From assembly GCA_902520885.1 (NCBI GenBank), contig CABYPW010000004.1, forward strand, positions 1-64,000: a DNA stretch of 64,000 nucleotides, in the 5' to 3' direction. The stretch comes from an uncultured SAR116 cluster alpha proteobacterium (GTDB lineage: Bacteria; Pseudomonadota; Alphaproteobacteria; Puniceispirillales; Puniceispirillaceae). A model generated the notes under the pieces. The model saw only the letters and a program-made list of their open reading frames with translations. It did not search any database and was not told the DNA's origin. Below are positions 29,027-38,797 of this stretch, one piece after another (within the stretch, counting starts at the first letter, position 1; every line of letters begins with the position of its first letter). A program made the position numbers and the translations under genes.

Positions 29027-29061
29027 TTTTACCTCCTAATCTTATGAAAATGAGCCAATAA

Positions 29062-29904
29062 TTACCTCAATATATTTATTGATAGTTGGATTTTTGCTCT
29101 CTGGTCAATATCAAGGTGTCTGTTTAGATACTTATTAGCGACCCCAAATATAGAAATTATGACGAATGTTAATAATATAAAATACATTGCCACTATTGGA
29201 TAAGGCAAAAACGGATTAAATGTCCTATCTGCAAAATAATTGGCGTAATATAATGCGTCACCAGACTGCCGCCAGGCTGGAAAGCCAGAGAAAAAAATTA
29301 GTGATGTAGCATGAAATAGAAAAATAGCTTCATTAGTATATGAGGGCCAAGCCAGACGTAACATGGAGGGCCAAATAATCCTCCAGAATTTACTCCATCC
29401 AGTTATGCCATATGCCTCCGCTGCTTCTAATTCACCGGAAGGAACAGAGCGAATTGCACCGTAAAATATTTCTGCTGAATATGCGGCAGTATTAAAAAAA
29501 AGTACGATTAATCCACCAAGCCAAGCTCTTGTGAGCCAGCGCGTTTCAGCAGACAATGTTATGAATCCTAAATCAAATTCAATGCCAACTTTAGGTAGAA
29601 GTACGAAAAACTCATAAGCAAAGAAAAATTGAATAAAAAGAGGAGACCCTCTAAATACAAAAATAATACTTTCAGATGGTATTCTAAAAAGTGCAAGCTT
29701 ATTGTTTTTACCTACAGCAAGCATTATTGAAAACCAAAAACCAAAAAAAACAGCAATTAATCCAAAATAAATATTCCAAATCACCCCTGAGCCAATTAAT
29801 ACAACCTGTTCACATATCGTAATATCAGTTTTTGGCAAGATACGTTCACCGATCCCAATTGAACGCAGACCATAATCCTGTAATGTTACCCAACAAGAGC
29901 TCAT
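29062..29904 (-). CDS. Polar amino-acid ABC transporter permease (HisM-like)
   Basis: A 280-residue His/Glu/Gln/Arg/opine-type permease. FRGSPLFIQFFFAYEFF near residue 84 and EAAEAYGITGWSKFWRIIWPSMLR near 158 (the EAA loop, quoted in part) are typical. Its ATG lies two bases after the stop of the other permease, so translation is coupled. About five membrane helices. Operon order is ATPase, binding protein, permease, permease, deacylase. Confidence 0.88.
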   Translation of the reverse strand: MSSCWVTLQDYGLRSIGIGERILPKTDITICEQVVLIGSGVIWNIYFGLIAVFFGFWFSIMLAVGKNNKLALFRIPSESIIFVFRGSPLFIQFFFAYEFFVLLPKVGIEFDLGFITLSAETRWLTRAWLGGLIVLFFNTAAYSAEIFYGAIRSVPSGELEAAEAYGITGWSKFWRIIWPSMLRLAWPSYTNEAIFLFHATSLIFFSGFPAWRQSGDALYYANYFADRTFNPFLPYPIVAMYFILLTFVIISIFGVANKYLNRHLDIDQRAKIQLSINILR

Positions 29905-29906
29905 CT

Positions 29907-30788
29907 TTAATATCCTTGCAGCTCTTTGCCAGCCATTGTTGCCTGACCTTTACTTAGTTTTATTTGAAGCCGTTTTAGCACCTTACTACTTGCCCATGTC
30001 ATTAATAAATAAAACACCAATAACCCAGCAAAATAATAAACCCTCCAATCTGGGTGAGGGTAAGCATACATAGAAGTTTTAGACCCACCCAGCTCTCGTG
30101 CCCAATATACTATGTCCTCAACTCCCAGCAAAAATAATAGTGGCGTTGCTTTAATTAATAACATCCATAAATTTGATAGGCCAGGAATTGCATATATCCA
30201 CATTTGGGGTACTAAAATTCGCCAAAAAATTTGTTTTTGCGTAAATCCGAAAGCAGCACCGGTTTCTGTTTGTGTCTTAGAGACTGATCTCATAGCCCCA
30301 CTTAAAACATTGCCCGCAAAAGCACCAAAAACGATTGCAAAAGCAATCAATGCTAATGTAAATGCGTAAAGCTGATGCACCCACAAATCTGCTGTTGATA
30401 AAGGTAGTTTAGCTGCCTTACAAACAACGAAATCTGTACCCTGCCATATTGGTTCCACTACATCAAAGCATATTATTTTATGACGAATAAGTTCAAAAAA
30501 CTGGTCAAGTGCTAAAGGCACAAACAAAAAGAAAACAACATCTGGTATACCTCTAACCATATTAATATAGCTCTTCGAAAATATTTGGATAAACCAGTTA
30601 GATGAGCGCGTGCCGATTGTAGCAATAAATCCAAACAACAGAGATAGGGGAGCAGCAATTGCCAACAACACTAAAACAACAAAAAATGATACGTAAAACG
30701 CAAAATGTTTAGCGGTAGTTAAATAACATATTACCCAGAAAAACTCTGTTAATGTCGATGGATCAGCACAAACATTAAACATTGGCAA
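29907..30788 (-). CDS. Polar amino-acid ABC transporter permease (HisQ-like)
   Basis: A 293-residue permease of the same family. INMVRGIPDVVFFLFVPLAL near residue 95 contains the conserved RGxP; the EAA-type loop ETGAAFGFTQKQIFWRILVPQM lies near 175 (in part). A long loop holds GTDFVVCKAAKLPLS near 137. It forms the membrane channel with the HisM-like protein. A stable RNA hairpin separates it from the binding-protein gene. Confidence 0.87.
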   Translation of the reverse strand: MPMFNVCADPSTLTEFFWVICYLTTAKHFAFYVSFFVVLVLLAIAAPLSLLFGFIATIGTRSSNWFIQIFSKSYINMVRGIPDVVFFLFVPLALDQFFELIRHKIICFDVVEPIWQGTDFVVCKAAKLPLSTADLWVHQLYAFTLALIAFAIVFGAFAGNVLSGAMRSVSKTQTETGAAFGFTQKQIFWRILVPQMWIYAIPGLSNLWMLLIKATPLLFLLGVEDIVYWARELGGSKTSMYAYPHPDWRVYYFAGLLVFYLLMTWASSKVLKRLQIKLSKGQATMAGKELQGY

Positions 30789-30833
30789 TCCTTTTATCTG
30801 GGAATTAGCTTATATTGACTAAAATTAATAGTT

Positions 30834-30870
30834 GGCAAAGACGCAGACCAATATAAATCTACGCCTTGCC
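30834..30870 (-). repeat. Intercistronic RNA hairpin between binding-protein and permease genes
   Basis: The minus-strand transcript can fold GGCAAGGCGTAGA with TCTGCGTCTTTGCC: 13 pairs with one bulged base and two G-U pairs, loop TTTATATTGG. The two wobbles pair only in the minus-strand RNA (the plus strand has A-C mismatches there), so the structure belongs to the operon mRNA. No T-run follows; it probably stabilises the binding-protein mRNA end. Confidence 0.6.
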
Positions 30871-30877
30871 TCCTTTT

Positions 30878-31609
30878 TTATTTGCAATCTGGAAAAGTTT
30901 CACTGATTTCCCATTCAGTAATGAGAGAATTCAATGAACCGTCATCACACATTGAGTTGATTGCTGAATTGAATTTTTCTTTCAAAGAAGAATCTGATTT
31001 ACGAATACCCATTCCAACGCCTCCTCCAATAAAAACGCTGTCACCCGCAAAACTTAATTCACCACCTGATTCTTGCACAAAAGGTTTTAAAAATGCGTCA
31101 TCAGCGAGAACAGCATCTGCTTCACCATTTCTAACGGCGGCGATTGTTTCATCTGGTGTAGCAAATTCTACCAAGGTGGCTCCAGAATCAACTATATAAC
31201 TTGCCTGTATTGTTCCAGTTTGAGCGGCTATCACACCGGATTTTAAATCAACAGACGCTCCTGATAATGTAACATATGTTGAAGGGTCTGGCATAGTATA
31301 AGGTCTGGTAAAATCGATTTCTTTCATACGCTCTTCTGTAATAGACATACCGGCTATTATAGTGTCGTAATTTCCCCCTTTTAAGTTTGGAATAATTGAG
31401 TCCCAATCATTCTTTACCCACGCGCAGTCAAGATTTGCTCGCTTACATAATTCGTTTCCAAGGTCAATTTCAAATCCTATAAATTGGCCATTATCATCAA
31501 TGCCGTTATAGGGCATATAGGCACCTTCTGTTCCCATTCGAACGGTATCTGCATAGACTGTGCTTATTGCAAAACTTGCAAAAACAGCTGCAATTAGAAT
31601 TTTTTTCAT
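30878..31609 (-). CDS. Polar amino-acid ABC transporter substrate-binding protein
   Basis: A 243-residue periplasmic binding protein (SBP_bac_3). A 20-residue signal peptide ends STVYADT. GTEGAYMPYNGIDDNGQFIGFEIDL near 28 (in part), LKGGNYDTIIAGMSITEERM near 75 and the YCDDG-like MCDDGSLNSLI near 220 fit lysine/arginine/ornithine- or opine-binding proteins. The ligand cannot be fixed; the acidic deacylase partner suggests an N-acylated amino acid as one option. Confidence 0.9.
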   Translation of the reverse strand: MKKILIAAVFASFAISTVYADTVRMGTEGAYMPYNGIDDNGQFIGFEIDLGNELCKRANLDCAWVKNDWDSIIPNLKGGNYDTIIAGMSITEERMKEIDFTRPYTMPDPSTYVTLSGASVDLKSGVIAAQTGTIQASYIVDSGATLVEFATPDETIAAVRNGEADAVLADDAFLKPFVQESGGELSFAGDSVFIGGGVGMGIRKSDSSLKEKFNSAINSMCDDGSLNSLITEWEISETFPDCK

Positions 31610-31647
31610 GTCATTTCTCCTATCTAAACATTTAAGTGCATTTCAAT

Positions 31648-32427
31648 TCAACTCGCAGCTGCACTTAAAAACTGCTTTAGCCGGTTAGATTTGGGTTTTC
31701 CAAACAAACTGTCTGGATGACCCTCCTCTTCGACAATTCCCTGATGCAGGAAATACACTCGATCTGATAAATCTCGCGCTAACTGCATATCATGAGTCAC
31801 TAAAAGCATGGTACGCCCCTCTGATGCAAGATCTTTTATAACTTTCACCACTTCTTGTTCAAGCTCAGGGTCAAGAGCAGATGTAGGCTCGTCAAATAAT
31901 AAAGCATCAGGTTCCATTGCAAGTGCTCTTGCGATGGCCGCCCTTTGTTGTTGACCACCTGATAATTGAGCTGGCCAAGCATCTGCTTTGTCTGCGATAC
32001 CAACTTTTTCGAGGAGAGAATAGGCTACATCTCGCATAATGTGCCTATCTTTTCTAAGAACGGTAACTGGCGCTTCAATCACATTATCCAAAATCGACAA
32101 ATGAGACCATAAATTAAATGATTGGAAAACCATTGATAAATTGGTTCTAAACTTAATAATCTGCTTTTTATCAGATAACTGCCTAGAATCTGTTTTATTA
32201 GTCCAAGATACAGCCTCCCCCTTGAAAATAATTTCACCAGCCTGGGGAATCTCTAACAAATTACAGCATCGCAATAATGTTGATTTTCCAGACCCAGAGG
32301 AACCAATGAAACTAATTACAGACCCTGCATATGCTGAAAAACTTATGTCTTTTAAAACTGAGAGTTTGTCATAATTTTTTTTGAGGTTACGCACCTCTAA
32401 TATTGGGCTATTTTCAATAATATCCAA
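31648..32427 (-). CDS. Polar amino-acid ABC transporter ATP-binding protein (HisP-like)
   Basis: A 259-residue ABC ATPase. Walker A GSSGSGKST near residue 42, LSGGQQQRAAIARAL near 156 (signature), Walker B ALLFDEPTSALDPEL near 177 and the H-loop VTHDM near 212. It is the first gene of the importer operon, 38 bases before the binding-protein gene. HisP/OccP-type by similarity of pattern. Confidence 0.92.
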   Translation of the reverse strand: MDIIENSPILEVRNLKKNYDKLSVLKDISFSAYAGSVISFIGSSGSGKSTLLRCCNLLEIPQAGEIIFKGEAVSWTNKTDSRQLSDKKQIIKFRTNLSMVFQSFNLWSHLSILDNVIEAPVTVLRKDRHIMRDVAYSLLEKVGIADKADAWPAQLSGGQQQRAAIARALAMEPDALLFDEPTSALDPELEQEVVKVIKDLASEGRTMLLVTHDMQLARDLSDRVYFLHQGIVEEEGHPDSLFGKPKSNRLKQFLSAAAS

Positions 32428-32673
32428 AACGAATCTATCCTGATAAAAATTTTAACTATATTTAATTTCCCTAATCAAAAGCGGCCTGATTTTTTTACCA
32501 TAACGTCTTATTGTAATTTTATAAAGAAATCAAAAAACAAATATTGCTCATTTTTATTTTAAATCATCAACTCACAACTATGCTTGCGGATAAATTAGGT
32601 TAGATGCTATATCCTTCTAAACGTTTATTAGGCTTTAGATTAAATTTGAATTACTGCTTAGCAATATTTTAAT

Positions 32674-33642
32674 ATGAAAAAAAAAGCACAAAAAATGCTA
32701 AAAAGATCCGAGGAAATACCTTTTTTGATCGCAACTCTGTATCATTTTGTTAGCCTGAATAAAATAGATGATTGGAAAACAAAAATAAAAAATTACTGCG
32801 ATAAACAATCTCTTTTTGGAACTATTCTTATTGCTCCGGAAGGGATAAATGGAACAGTTGCAGGGAGCCATAACGGCATAAATAAATTTGTTAACTGGTT
32901 ATGTAAGCAACCTCAATTTAAAGAATTGGAAATAAAATATTCCCAAAATAAAAGTTGTCCTTTTCACCGCATGAAAGTAAGACTAAAAAAAGAAATAGTA
33001 ACTATGGGAAAACCTGATATTAACCCGTCAAAATTAAGAGGTATTTACGTAAAACCCAAAGATTGGAACAATTTGATTTTATCTCCTGATGTACTGGTTA
33101 TTGATACTCGTAATGATTATGAAATAGCTGTTGGGAAATTTAAAGACGCTATAAACCCTAATACAAGTTCGTTTCGTAATTTTCCAAATTGGGCAGACAA
33201 TTTTGCCTCTCAGATAAAAAATATTAAACCAACCAAAATTGCTATGTATTGTACCGGGGGAATTAGATGCGAAAAATCAACAGCCTATATGAAAAGGCTT
33301 GGGTTTGATAAGGTTTATCATCTGCAAGGCGGCATCCTAAAATATTTTGAAGAGGTTCCTTCTAATGAATCACTTTGGCAAGGGGAATGTTTTGTGTTTG
33401 ATGATCGGGTTACTGTTGACCATACATTAGAAAAAGGAGCCTACACCTTATGTAATGCCTGCAGACAACCTTTGTCTGAGGCTGACCTGGAAACAAGCAG
33501 CTATCAACCTGGAATTAGTTGCCCCAAGTGTATTTCAAAAACAAGCCCTAAACAAAAAGAGCGTTTTAAAGAGAGGCAAAAACAAGTTAAATTAGCCCAA
33601 AGACGAGGTCAGAAACATATAGGTGCTTCGATCAAAAAGTAA
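32674..33642 (+). CDS. trhO: tRNA U34 hydroxylase TrhO (rhodanese-like, UPF0176)
   Basis: Oxygen-dependent hydroxylation of uridine 34 in tRNA, giving ho5U. The 322-residue protein has the N-terminal ferredoxin-like domain (GTILIAPEGINGTVAG near residue 49), a rhodanese domain with VIDTRNDYEIAVGKF near 142 and the active Cys in YCTGGIRCEKSTAYM near 191. A C-terminal zinc-type Cys set (CNACRQP, CPKC) and a basic tail follow. All are as in YceA. It is convergent with rpe. Confidence 0.93.
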   Translation: MKKKAQKMLKRSEEIPFLIATLYHFVSLNKIDDWKTKIKNYCDKQSLFGTILIAPEGINGTVAGSHNGINKFVNWLCKQPQFKELEIKYSQNKSCPFHRMKVRLKKEIVTMGKPDINPSKLRGIYVKPKDWNNLILSPDVLVIDTRNDYEIAVGKFKDAINPNTSSFRNFPNWADNFASQIKNIKPTKIAMYCTGGIRCEKSTAYMKRLGFDKVYHLQGGILKYFEEVPSNESLWQGECFVFDDRVTVDHTLEKGAYTLCNACRQPLSEADLETSSYQPGISCPKCISKTSPKQKERFKERQKQVKLAQRRGQKHIGASIKK

Positions 33643-33674
33643 GAAGCATAAAACTTTTTATTAATTATAAAATT

Positions 33675-34331
33675 TTAATTACCCCTCAATGATTTTATTT
33701 GAGATTCATATTGCTCTTCGCCTGCACCAAAAATAGCTGAACCAGCAACAAGATTATTTGCGCCAGCTGCAACTGCTAAAGAAGCCGTTTGAGCAGTGAT
33801 ACCACCATCTACTTGTAATTGAATTGGCCTATCGCCAATTAGTTTCCTAGCTAGTTGTATTTTATCTAACATTGTTGAAATAAATTTTTGACCGCCAAAA
33901 CCTGGATTTACTGTCATAATTAAGATTAATCCGATTTTATCTAAAACTTGTGAGATATTTTCAACACCGGTGTGAGGATTTAGCGCGACCCCAGCACGAC
34001 AATCATGATCATTAATAACTGACAAAACTCTATCAAGATGATTACACGCTTCAAAATGTACTGTAATACCGTTGCATCCAACCTGTTTCATATCTGTAAT
34101 TAATGTTTCTGGGTTACTCACCATTAGATGTGCATCAAAATAACTTGATGAGCTTTTTCGAAGGGCAGAGATAACAGGAGCCCCAAAGCTTATATTTGGA
34201 ACAAAATTACCGTCCATTATATCAAGATGTATCCAATCTGCCCCAGCTTTTTCTACTTTGTTAACTTCAGCTGAAAGATCTCCAAAATCAGCGGCTAAAA
34301 TAGAAGGAGCAATTATAATACCAGAATTCAT
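33675..34331 (-). CDS. rpe: Ribulose-phosphate 3-epimerase
   Basis: Interconverts ribulose 5-phosphate and xylulose 5-phosphate. The 218-residue TIM barrel shows APSILAADFGDL near residue 8, HLDIMDGNFVPNISFG near 36, DAHLMV near 69, MTVNPGFGGQKF near 140 and VDGGI near 176, with all metal and catalytic residues. Its ATG overlaps the helicase stop by four bases, so the pair is co-translated. Secure. Confidence 0.95.
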   Translation of the reverse strand: MNSGIIIAPSILAADFGDLSAEVNKVEKAGADWIHLDIMDGNFVPNISFGAPVISALRKSSSSYFDAHLMVSNPETLITDMKQVGCNGITVHFEACNHLDRVLSVINDHDCRAGVALNPHTGVENISQVLDKIGLILIMTVNPGFGGQKFISTMLDKIQLARKLIGDRPIQLQVDGGITAQTASLAVAAGANNLVAGSAIFGAGEEQYESQIKSLRGN

Positions 34332-36154
34332 AATACAACCACATTCTTTGCCTTAAAATAAGGCAAGTTATCCTGACTTGAACAACCCATAACTGTAATT
34401 CTCTCAATGATTTGCAACGCACGTTGATATTTGCGCTCTAGCTCCTCTTCCTCTAAAGCTTCAAACTGCTGTCCACACAATAATATGCCATGATTAGATT
34501 GCAATGCTCTTATTCTTTTACCATGCATTAAACCATCTACCAATATAGCGTGATTAAATTCTTCCTGTTTGACAATTTGAATTTTATTTTCGACAAGGAA
34601 TTTTCGTAAAGCTGCTTCACCATCTAGTGTAATTTTCCAGAATTCGGAATCAGAACTTGATGGTGGACCATCCACAAGTTCAAAAGCCTTGCAAAAAGCA
34701 AGGAATATAAGTTCCTGCTTTTCAGCTCCAGTCCATGCTGTGCTGCCAAGTGTGCGCCATATATTATGATTCATCTCTTCATATACTTGTGGAATACGTT
34801 CAAAGAACAGACGATGTAATCCAATATCGTTCACGGAGCTATCCATTTTCTGCTCTTTATGTATGTCAATAGCTGAAAACGAACCACATACAGGACACCC
34901 TGAGTCCGAAAATTTATCTTTTCTATAAATATGAGAACATCTAAGACCAGAAGTTAATTTATTATCACATAGATAATAACTTGTTTGCTCATCTACCGGC
35001 TGCTGAGCTATCCATTCAAATCTATTTTTAAATTTTAAATAAGAGCCTCTGTGAGACCAGAGAGTCCATTGCAATTTTTCTACAGGTCCAAAAGTTGACC
35101 AATTAGAAGAAACATCTATTACTACACAAGTATCCTTATTAACCGCTGCACGCAAACCACGACCCACTGACTGACCCCACAAGACCTTTGATAATGTTGG
35201 TCGCATGTGCACAATAATATTACAATGCGGATTGTCCCATCCCTCGGCTAGAACACCAACGGAAACAACAGACTCTACTTTACCTTCTGCATGATCTGTT
35301 AACATCTGCATCCGCTCTTTAATTGGGGTACTAGCTGTAATTAGAGAAACACTTATTCCCAATTCTTCAATCGCTTCAACAGTGGTTTCAGCAACTGTAA
35401 CATCTGGACAAAACCATGCTGAAATTGGAATTGGTCTAACATTTTCCCGCTCTTCCAGATAGATAGAGCATGCATGACTTATCATAGATGACTTAATAAT
35501 TGCAGGAGCCAGTTTTGCTACTGGAAAATCACCACTACTAATATCAATGTCTCCAAGATCCAAGTCATGAATGAAGTGAGGTCTATATTGTGGTTTTACC
35601 AAAATACCCTCATCAAACAACTTATCCATGTTTGCACCATCAATGATAGCATCAAATGCTAGGCTTAACTGGTCTTTTTGGTCTGCTGTTCTTCTCTCTG
35701 GTGAGGCGGTCAAACCTAACATATGAGCATCATCTCTTCCATTTTCTAAAAAGCAATCCAGGATTCGTTTGTACCCTGTTCCGTTAGGAGAAACACGATG
35801 TGCCTCATCTATAATAACAAGTTTGGCTTGTTCGATGGCATCATCTAATATGTCTCTCGCACGAGTGCTAGTTGATAGTAGCACATCATAATCCGAAAAA
35901 GCGGCTTCCGTATGATTAAGACCCAATTTCCTAACTCTATGCTCCTTAGCCAAAGCTTTTTCAAGCTGCTCTAGCAACACCAACCTATGACACAAAACAA
36001 TGACTTTTTCTCCAGAATAAAATTGTTTTATAATTTCACTAGCAAGCACCGTTTTACCAGCGCCAGTTGGAGCCTTAATAATAAAGCGACGATGAGAATC
36101 TAGAATAGACTGAAAATCATCAATAATTTCTTTTTGCCAACGCCTAAGTTGCAT
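34328..36154 (-). CDS. DEAD/DEAH-box superfamily 2 helicase
   Basis: A 608-residue SF2 helicase of the SSL2/XPB-like type. Motif I is APTGAGKTV near residue 29, motif II IIDEAHR near 117, motif III-like LTASPERR near 152, and the C-terminal helicase motifs are VLAEGWDNPHCN near 302 and QSVGRGLR near 331. A Cys cluster follows (CDNKL, CSHIY, CPVCG near residues 400-430) and looks like a zinc ribbon. Target (DNA repair or other) is unknown. Translationally coupled to rpe, with no clear functional link. Confidence 0.85.
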   Translation of the reverse strand: MQLRRWQKEIIDDFQSILDSHRRFIIKAPTGAGKTVLASEIIKQFYSGEKVIVLCHRLVLLEQLEKALAKEHRVRKLGLNHTEAAFSDYDVLLSTSTRARDILDDAIEQAKLVIIDEAHRVSPNGTGYKRILDCFLENGRDDAHMLGLTASPERRTADQKDQLSLAFDAIIDGANMDKLFDEGILVKPQYRPHFIHDLDLGDIDISSGDFPVAKLAPAIIKSSMISHACSIYLEERENVRPIPISAWFCPDVTVAETTVEAIEELGISVSLITASTPIKERMQMLTDHAEGKVESVVSVGVLAEGWDNPHCNIIVHMRPTLSKVLWGQSVGRGLRAAVNKDTCVVIDVSSNWSTFGPVEKLQWTLWSHRGSYLKFKNRFEWIAQQPVDEQTSYYLCDNKLTSGLRCSHIYRKDKFSDSGCPVCGSFSAIDIHKEQKMDSSVNDIGLHRLFFERIPQVYEEMNHNIWRTLGSTAWTGAEKQELIFLAFCKAFELVDGPPSSSDSEFWKITLDGEAALRKFLVENKIQIVKQEEFNHAILVDGLMHGKRIRALQSNHGILLCGQQFEALEEEELERKYQRALQIIERITVMGCSSQDNLPYFKAKNVVVL

Positions 36155-36282
36155 GATTATTTTTGCCTAATGTTCAATGTTAAATTTAAAAATTAATTTT
36201 TACCGGCCAATTTTAAACATGTTTTTTTAAAATTGGGATAAAAAGATTCTTTTTTTGTTTTACCTAATATGCCTATGGGTTT

Positions 36283-37260
36283 TTAAACGTCCGTTTTATG
36301 ATAAATTGATATTAGTTCTGCTAAAATTGATAAAGCTATCTCAGGCGCCGCCCTGCCTCCGAGCTGAATACCGGCTGGTCCATGAAGTCTAGTGAGAGAT
36401 TGCTCCGCAACACCAGCTTTTTTTAATCGGTCTAATCTCGATTTGTGTGTTTTAGTGCTCCCTAAACAACCTATATAATAGGCATTTGTTTTTAAGGAAT
36501 ACAGCAAAGCAGGATCATCAATCTTTGGATCATGAGTAAGTGTTACGATCGCTGTTTGCTCGTCAACGTGTAGTTCAGGCAAAATATCCTGCGGCCAACC
36601 CAGTCTTGTTGCAACGTTGGGAAATCTTTTTTCACTCAAAAAAATAGACCTTGGTTCTATAACTGTAACATCTAAATCCATCGCAACTGACAGCTTGCTC
36701 AGCACTTGGCTAATATGCCCTGCTCCAATTATAATGAGTTGATTACAAGGCCTAATTCGCAATGTAAATTTTTGCTCTTTTTGCTCGAAAGTGCTTTTAT
36801 GAACAAAATTCATTGCTATAGAAGGTTTTTTGGTTTCAATTTTTAATTTTTGTAGATCTGAAAGAGTAAATATAATGTCCAATGGCTGTCTTTTATTTTC
36901 AGCTGCTGATGCTTTTTTCAAAACAGATAATGGTATTCCACTATCTTTAACAGGTAATATCAAAACAGATATACTTCCACCACAAGACAATCCAACTCCC
37001 CAAGCAGTTTCGTCAGCAATACCAAAATTTTCTAAACGACCCTTGCCATCCTCCATAGCAACCTGACTTAAACGAATAACCTCACCTTCAACACAGCCAC
37101 CAGAGACTGAACCTTCAATATGTAAATCATCTCTCACAAGCATCAGAGCACCTGGTTGTCGAGGGGCAGAGCCCCAAGTTGAGATTACAATAACTAAACA
37201 TGCGGAATGATTGTTTTGTATCCAACTTGTTAGCAGCGGTAAAAAAGAATTCTGTCTCAT
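36283..37260 (-). CDS. XdhC/CoxI family molybdenum-hydroxylase accessory protein
   Basis: XdhC proteins bind molybdenum cofactor, promote its sulfuration and insert it into xanthine dehydrogenase-type enzymes. The 325-residue protein has the N-terminal XdhC_CoxI domain (GSAPRQPGALMLV near residue 30, SGGCVEGEV near 53) and a C-terminal Rossmann domain (IIIGAGHISQVLSKL near 175, HGPAGIQLGGRAAPEIALSI near 295, in part). No molybdenum hydroxylase genes lie in the window, so its client is encoded elsewhere. Confidence 0.88.
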   Translation of the reverse strand: MRQNSFLPLLTSWIQNNHSACLVIVISTWGSAPRQPGALMLVRDDLHIEGSVSGGCVEGEVIRLSQVAMEDGKGRLENFGIADETAWGVGLSCGGSISVLILPVKDSGIPLSVLKKASAAENKRQPLDIIFTLSDLQKLKIETKKPSIAMNFVHKSTFEQKEQKFTLRIRPCNQLIIIGAGHISQVLSKLSVAMDLDVTVIEPRSIFLSEKRFPNVATRLGWPQDILPELHVDEQTAIVTLTHDPKIDDPALLYSLKTNAYYIGCLGSTKTHKSRLDRLKKAGVAEQSLTRLHGPAGIQLGGRAAPEIALSILAELISIYHKTDV

Positions 37261-37398
37261 TGATTTACATTCATAAAAATCATTGGTTAAGCAAGAATAG
37301 CTAATAATATAAAATTAAATAGTATTTAAGTGAAAATAATCCAGCAATCATTTTTCAATAAAGTGCCGCCAAATATTTTTAAAAAATCAAGTAAACGC

Positions 37399-38607
37399 TC
37401 ATCGTAAGTTTGATAAGCGAACAAACATCAAAATAGCTGTAGTTATAGTTGTAGTAAAGCCGCCAAGAATAATAAACGTAAAAGAAATGCCCAGAATTTC
37501 AGATATTGACCCTAGCAATAATGCTCCAATTGCAGCGCCACCCATTGCAATCATAGTCCATAAACTCATCACCCTACCTCTATATTCATCAGTAAGTTGA
37601 AGTTGGGCTGCAGATTGCATAGTAGTTGCAAAAAACGTTGTTGCAAATCCAAGTAATGCAACAAGGCATGCAGTAATCAAAATATCAGGTGATAATCCTA
37701 TGAGAATTATAGTAGTAGGCACAATTATTGAGGATAATACGCCAAAAGTGCCTACCACACCCACTTGCTGTGGTTTTCCAGCAGCCTTCGCAAAAGATGC
37801 TAATATTGCACCAGCACCAGCACTCGCAGTCAAGAACCCTAATTCATTTGGACCAGTTTTAAATAGCCCTTGAGCAATAATGGGCAGCGTTTCTAACAAA
37901 CCGCGACCAATTATTGTTACACATATCGTTAAACTAAAAATATATAATATAAACGGATCTTTTCTAGTGTAGGAAAACCCCTCAATTAGTGCCTTTAAGA
38001 AGTTTTGTTTGTTCCTTTCAATAAAGTCTCTAGGTCTAATAGCGATCTTACGAACCAAAAAAATCATCGGTAAAAAACCAATACTCGTTACCCATAATGT
38101 CTCTGTTGGTCCAACTAAAGTCAGCAAAACGCCGCCTATAGCTGGTCCAACTAATCTAGATATATTAAAGTTAAGGGCTGTTATTGCAATTATTGAGGAA
38201 AGCTGTTCTTTGCTTCCTAGTCGTGCAGCAAACGCCATTCTAAACGGATGATTGGCGGATGCAGTAATACCAATGGCTGTTGCAAATAGCACCACCGTAA
38301 ATTCGTTAATACCACTTAGATACGCCGACAAAATAAAAGTAACTGAAATTACTAGCATCACAATATAATTAGCAAAAACAGCGTTTCTAATCTCAATACG
38401 GTCTGCTAAAACACCAAAAAAAGGGCCCGTTATCATCGTTGGCGCAAAGCTTAAAAAAGCTGTGAAGCCCACAAATGCGGGTGAACTAGACACATCCCAT
38501 GCCAGCCAGGCTACTACCAGTCTTTGCACCCACATGCCATGCAGTGCTATGGAAACACAGGCTAAATAATGTCGGAATGGCTTTGATTGAAATGCCGATA
38601 AATTCAT
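37399..38607 (-). CDS. MFS transporter
   Basis: A 402-residue major facilitator protein with about 12 hydrophobic helices, of the MFS_3-like group (enterobactin exporter-like). FFGVLADRIEIRNAV near residue 58 is the loop 2-3 signature and DEYRGRVMSLWTMIAMGGAAIG near 335 (in part) is typical for this group. Substrate unknown. It stands alone between the XdhC gene and a divergent glycosyltransferase gene. Confidence 0.85.
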   Translation of the reverse strand: MNLSAFQSKPFRHYLACVSIALHGMWVQRLVVAWLAWDVSSSPAFVGFTAFLSFAPTMITGPFFGVLADRIEIRNAVFANYIVMLVISVTFILSAYLSGINEFTVVLFATAIGITASANHPFRMAFAARLGSKEQLSSIIAITALNFNISRLVGPAIGGVLLTLVGPTETLWVTSIGFLPMIFLVRKIAIRPRDFIERNKQNFLKALIEGFSYTRKDPFILYIFSLTICVTIIGRGLLETLPIIAQGLFKTGPNELGFLTASAGAGAILASFAKAAGKPQQVGVVGTFGVLSSIIVPTTIILIGLSPDILITACLVALLGFATTFFATTMQSAAQLQLTDEYRGRVMSLWTMIAMGGAAIGALLLGSISEILGISFTFIILGGFTTTITTAILMFVRLSNLR

Positions 38608-38797
38608 TCAAGACCTCATTTAAAAGCAGTTTTAGGTTACTAAGTACCTTCCTGTAGGAGTCAAATTTTACTAAAGTTTAAAAAGCAATTAAAAAAACGA
38701 CTGAACAATAAAAATAGGTATCAAGCTTGCTATTAAACCAACTAAGGATTATCCCTAATAAAAGATTCGCTTTTGAATTTAAAATTTGGAGTAATTT

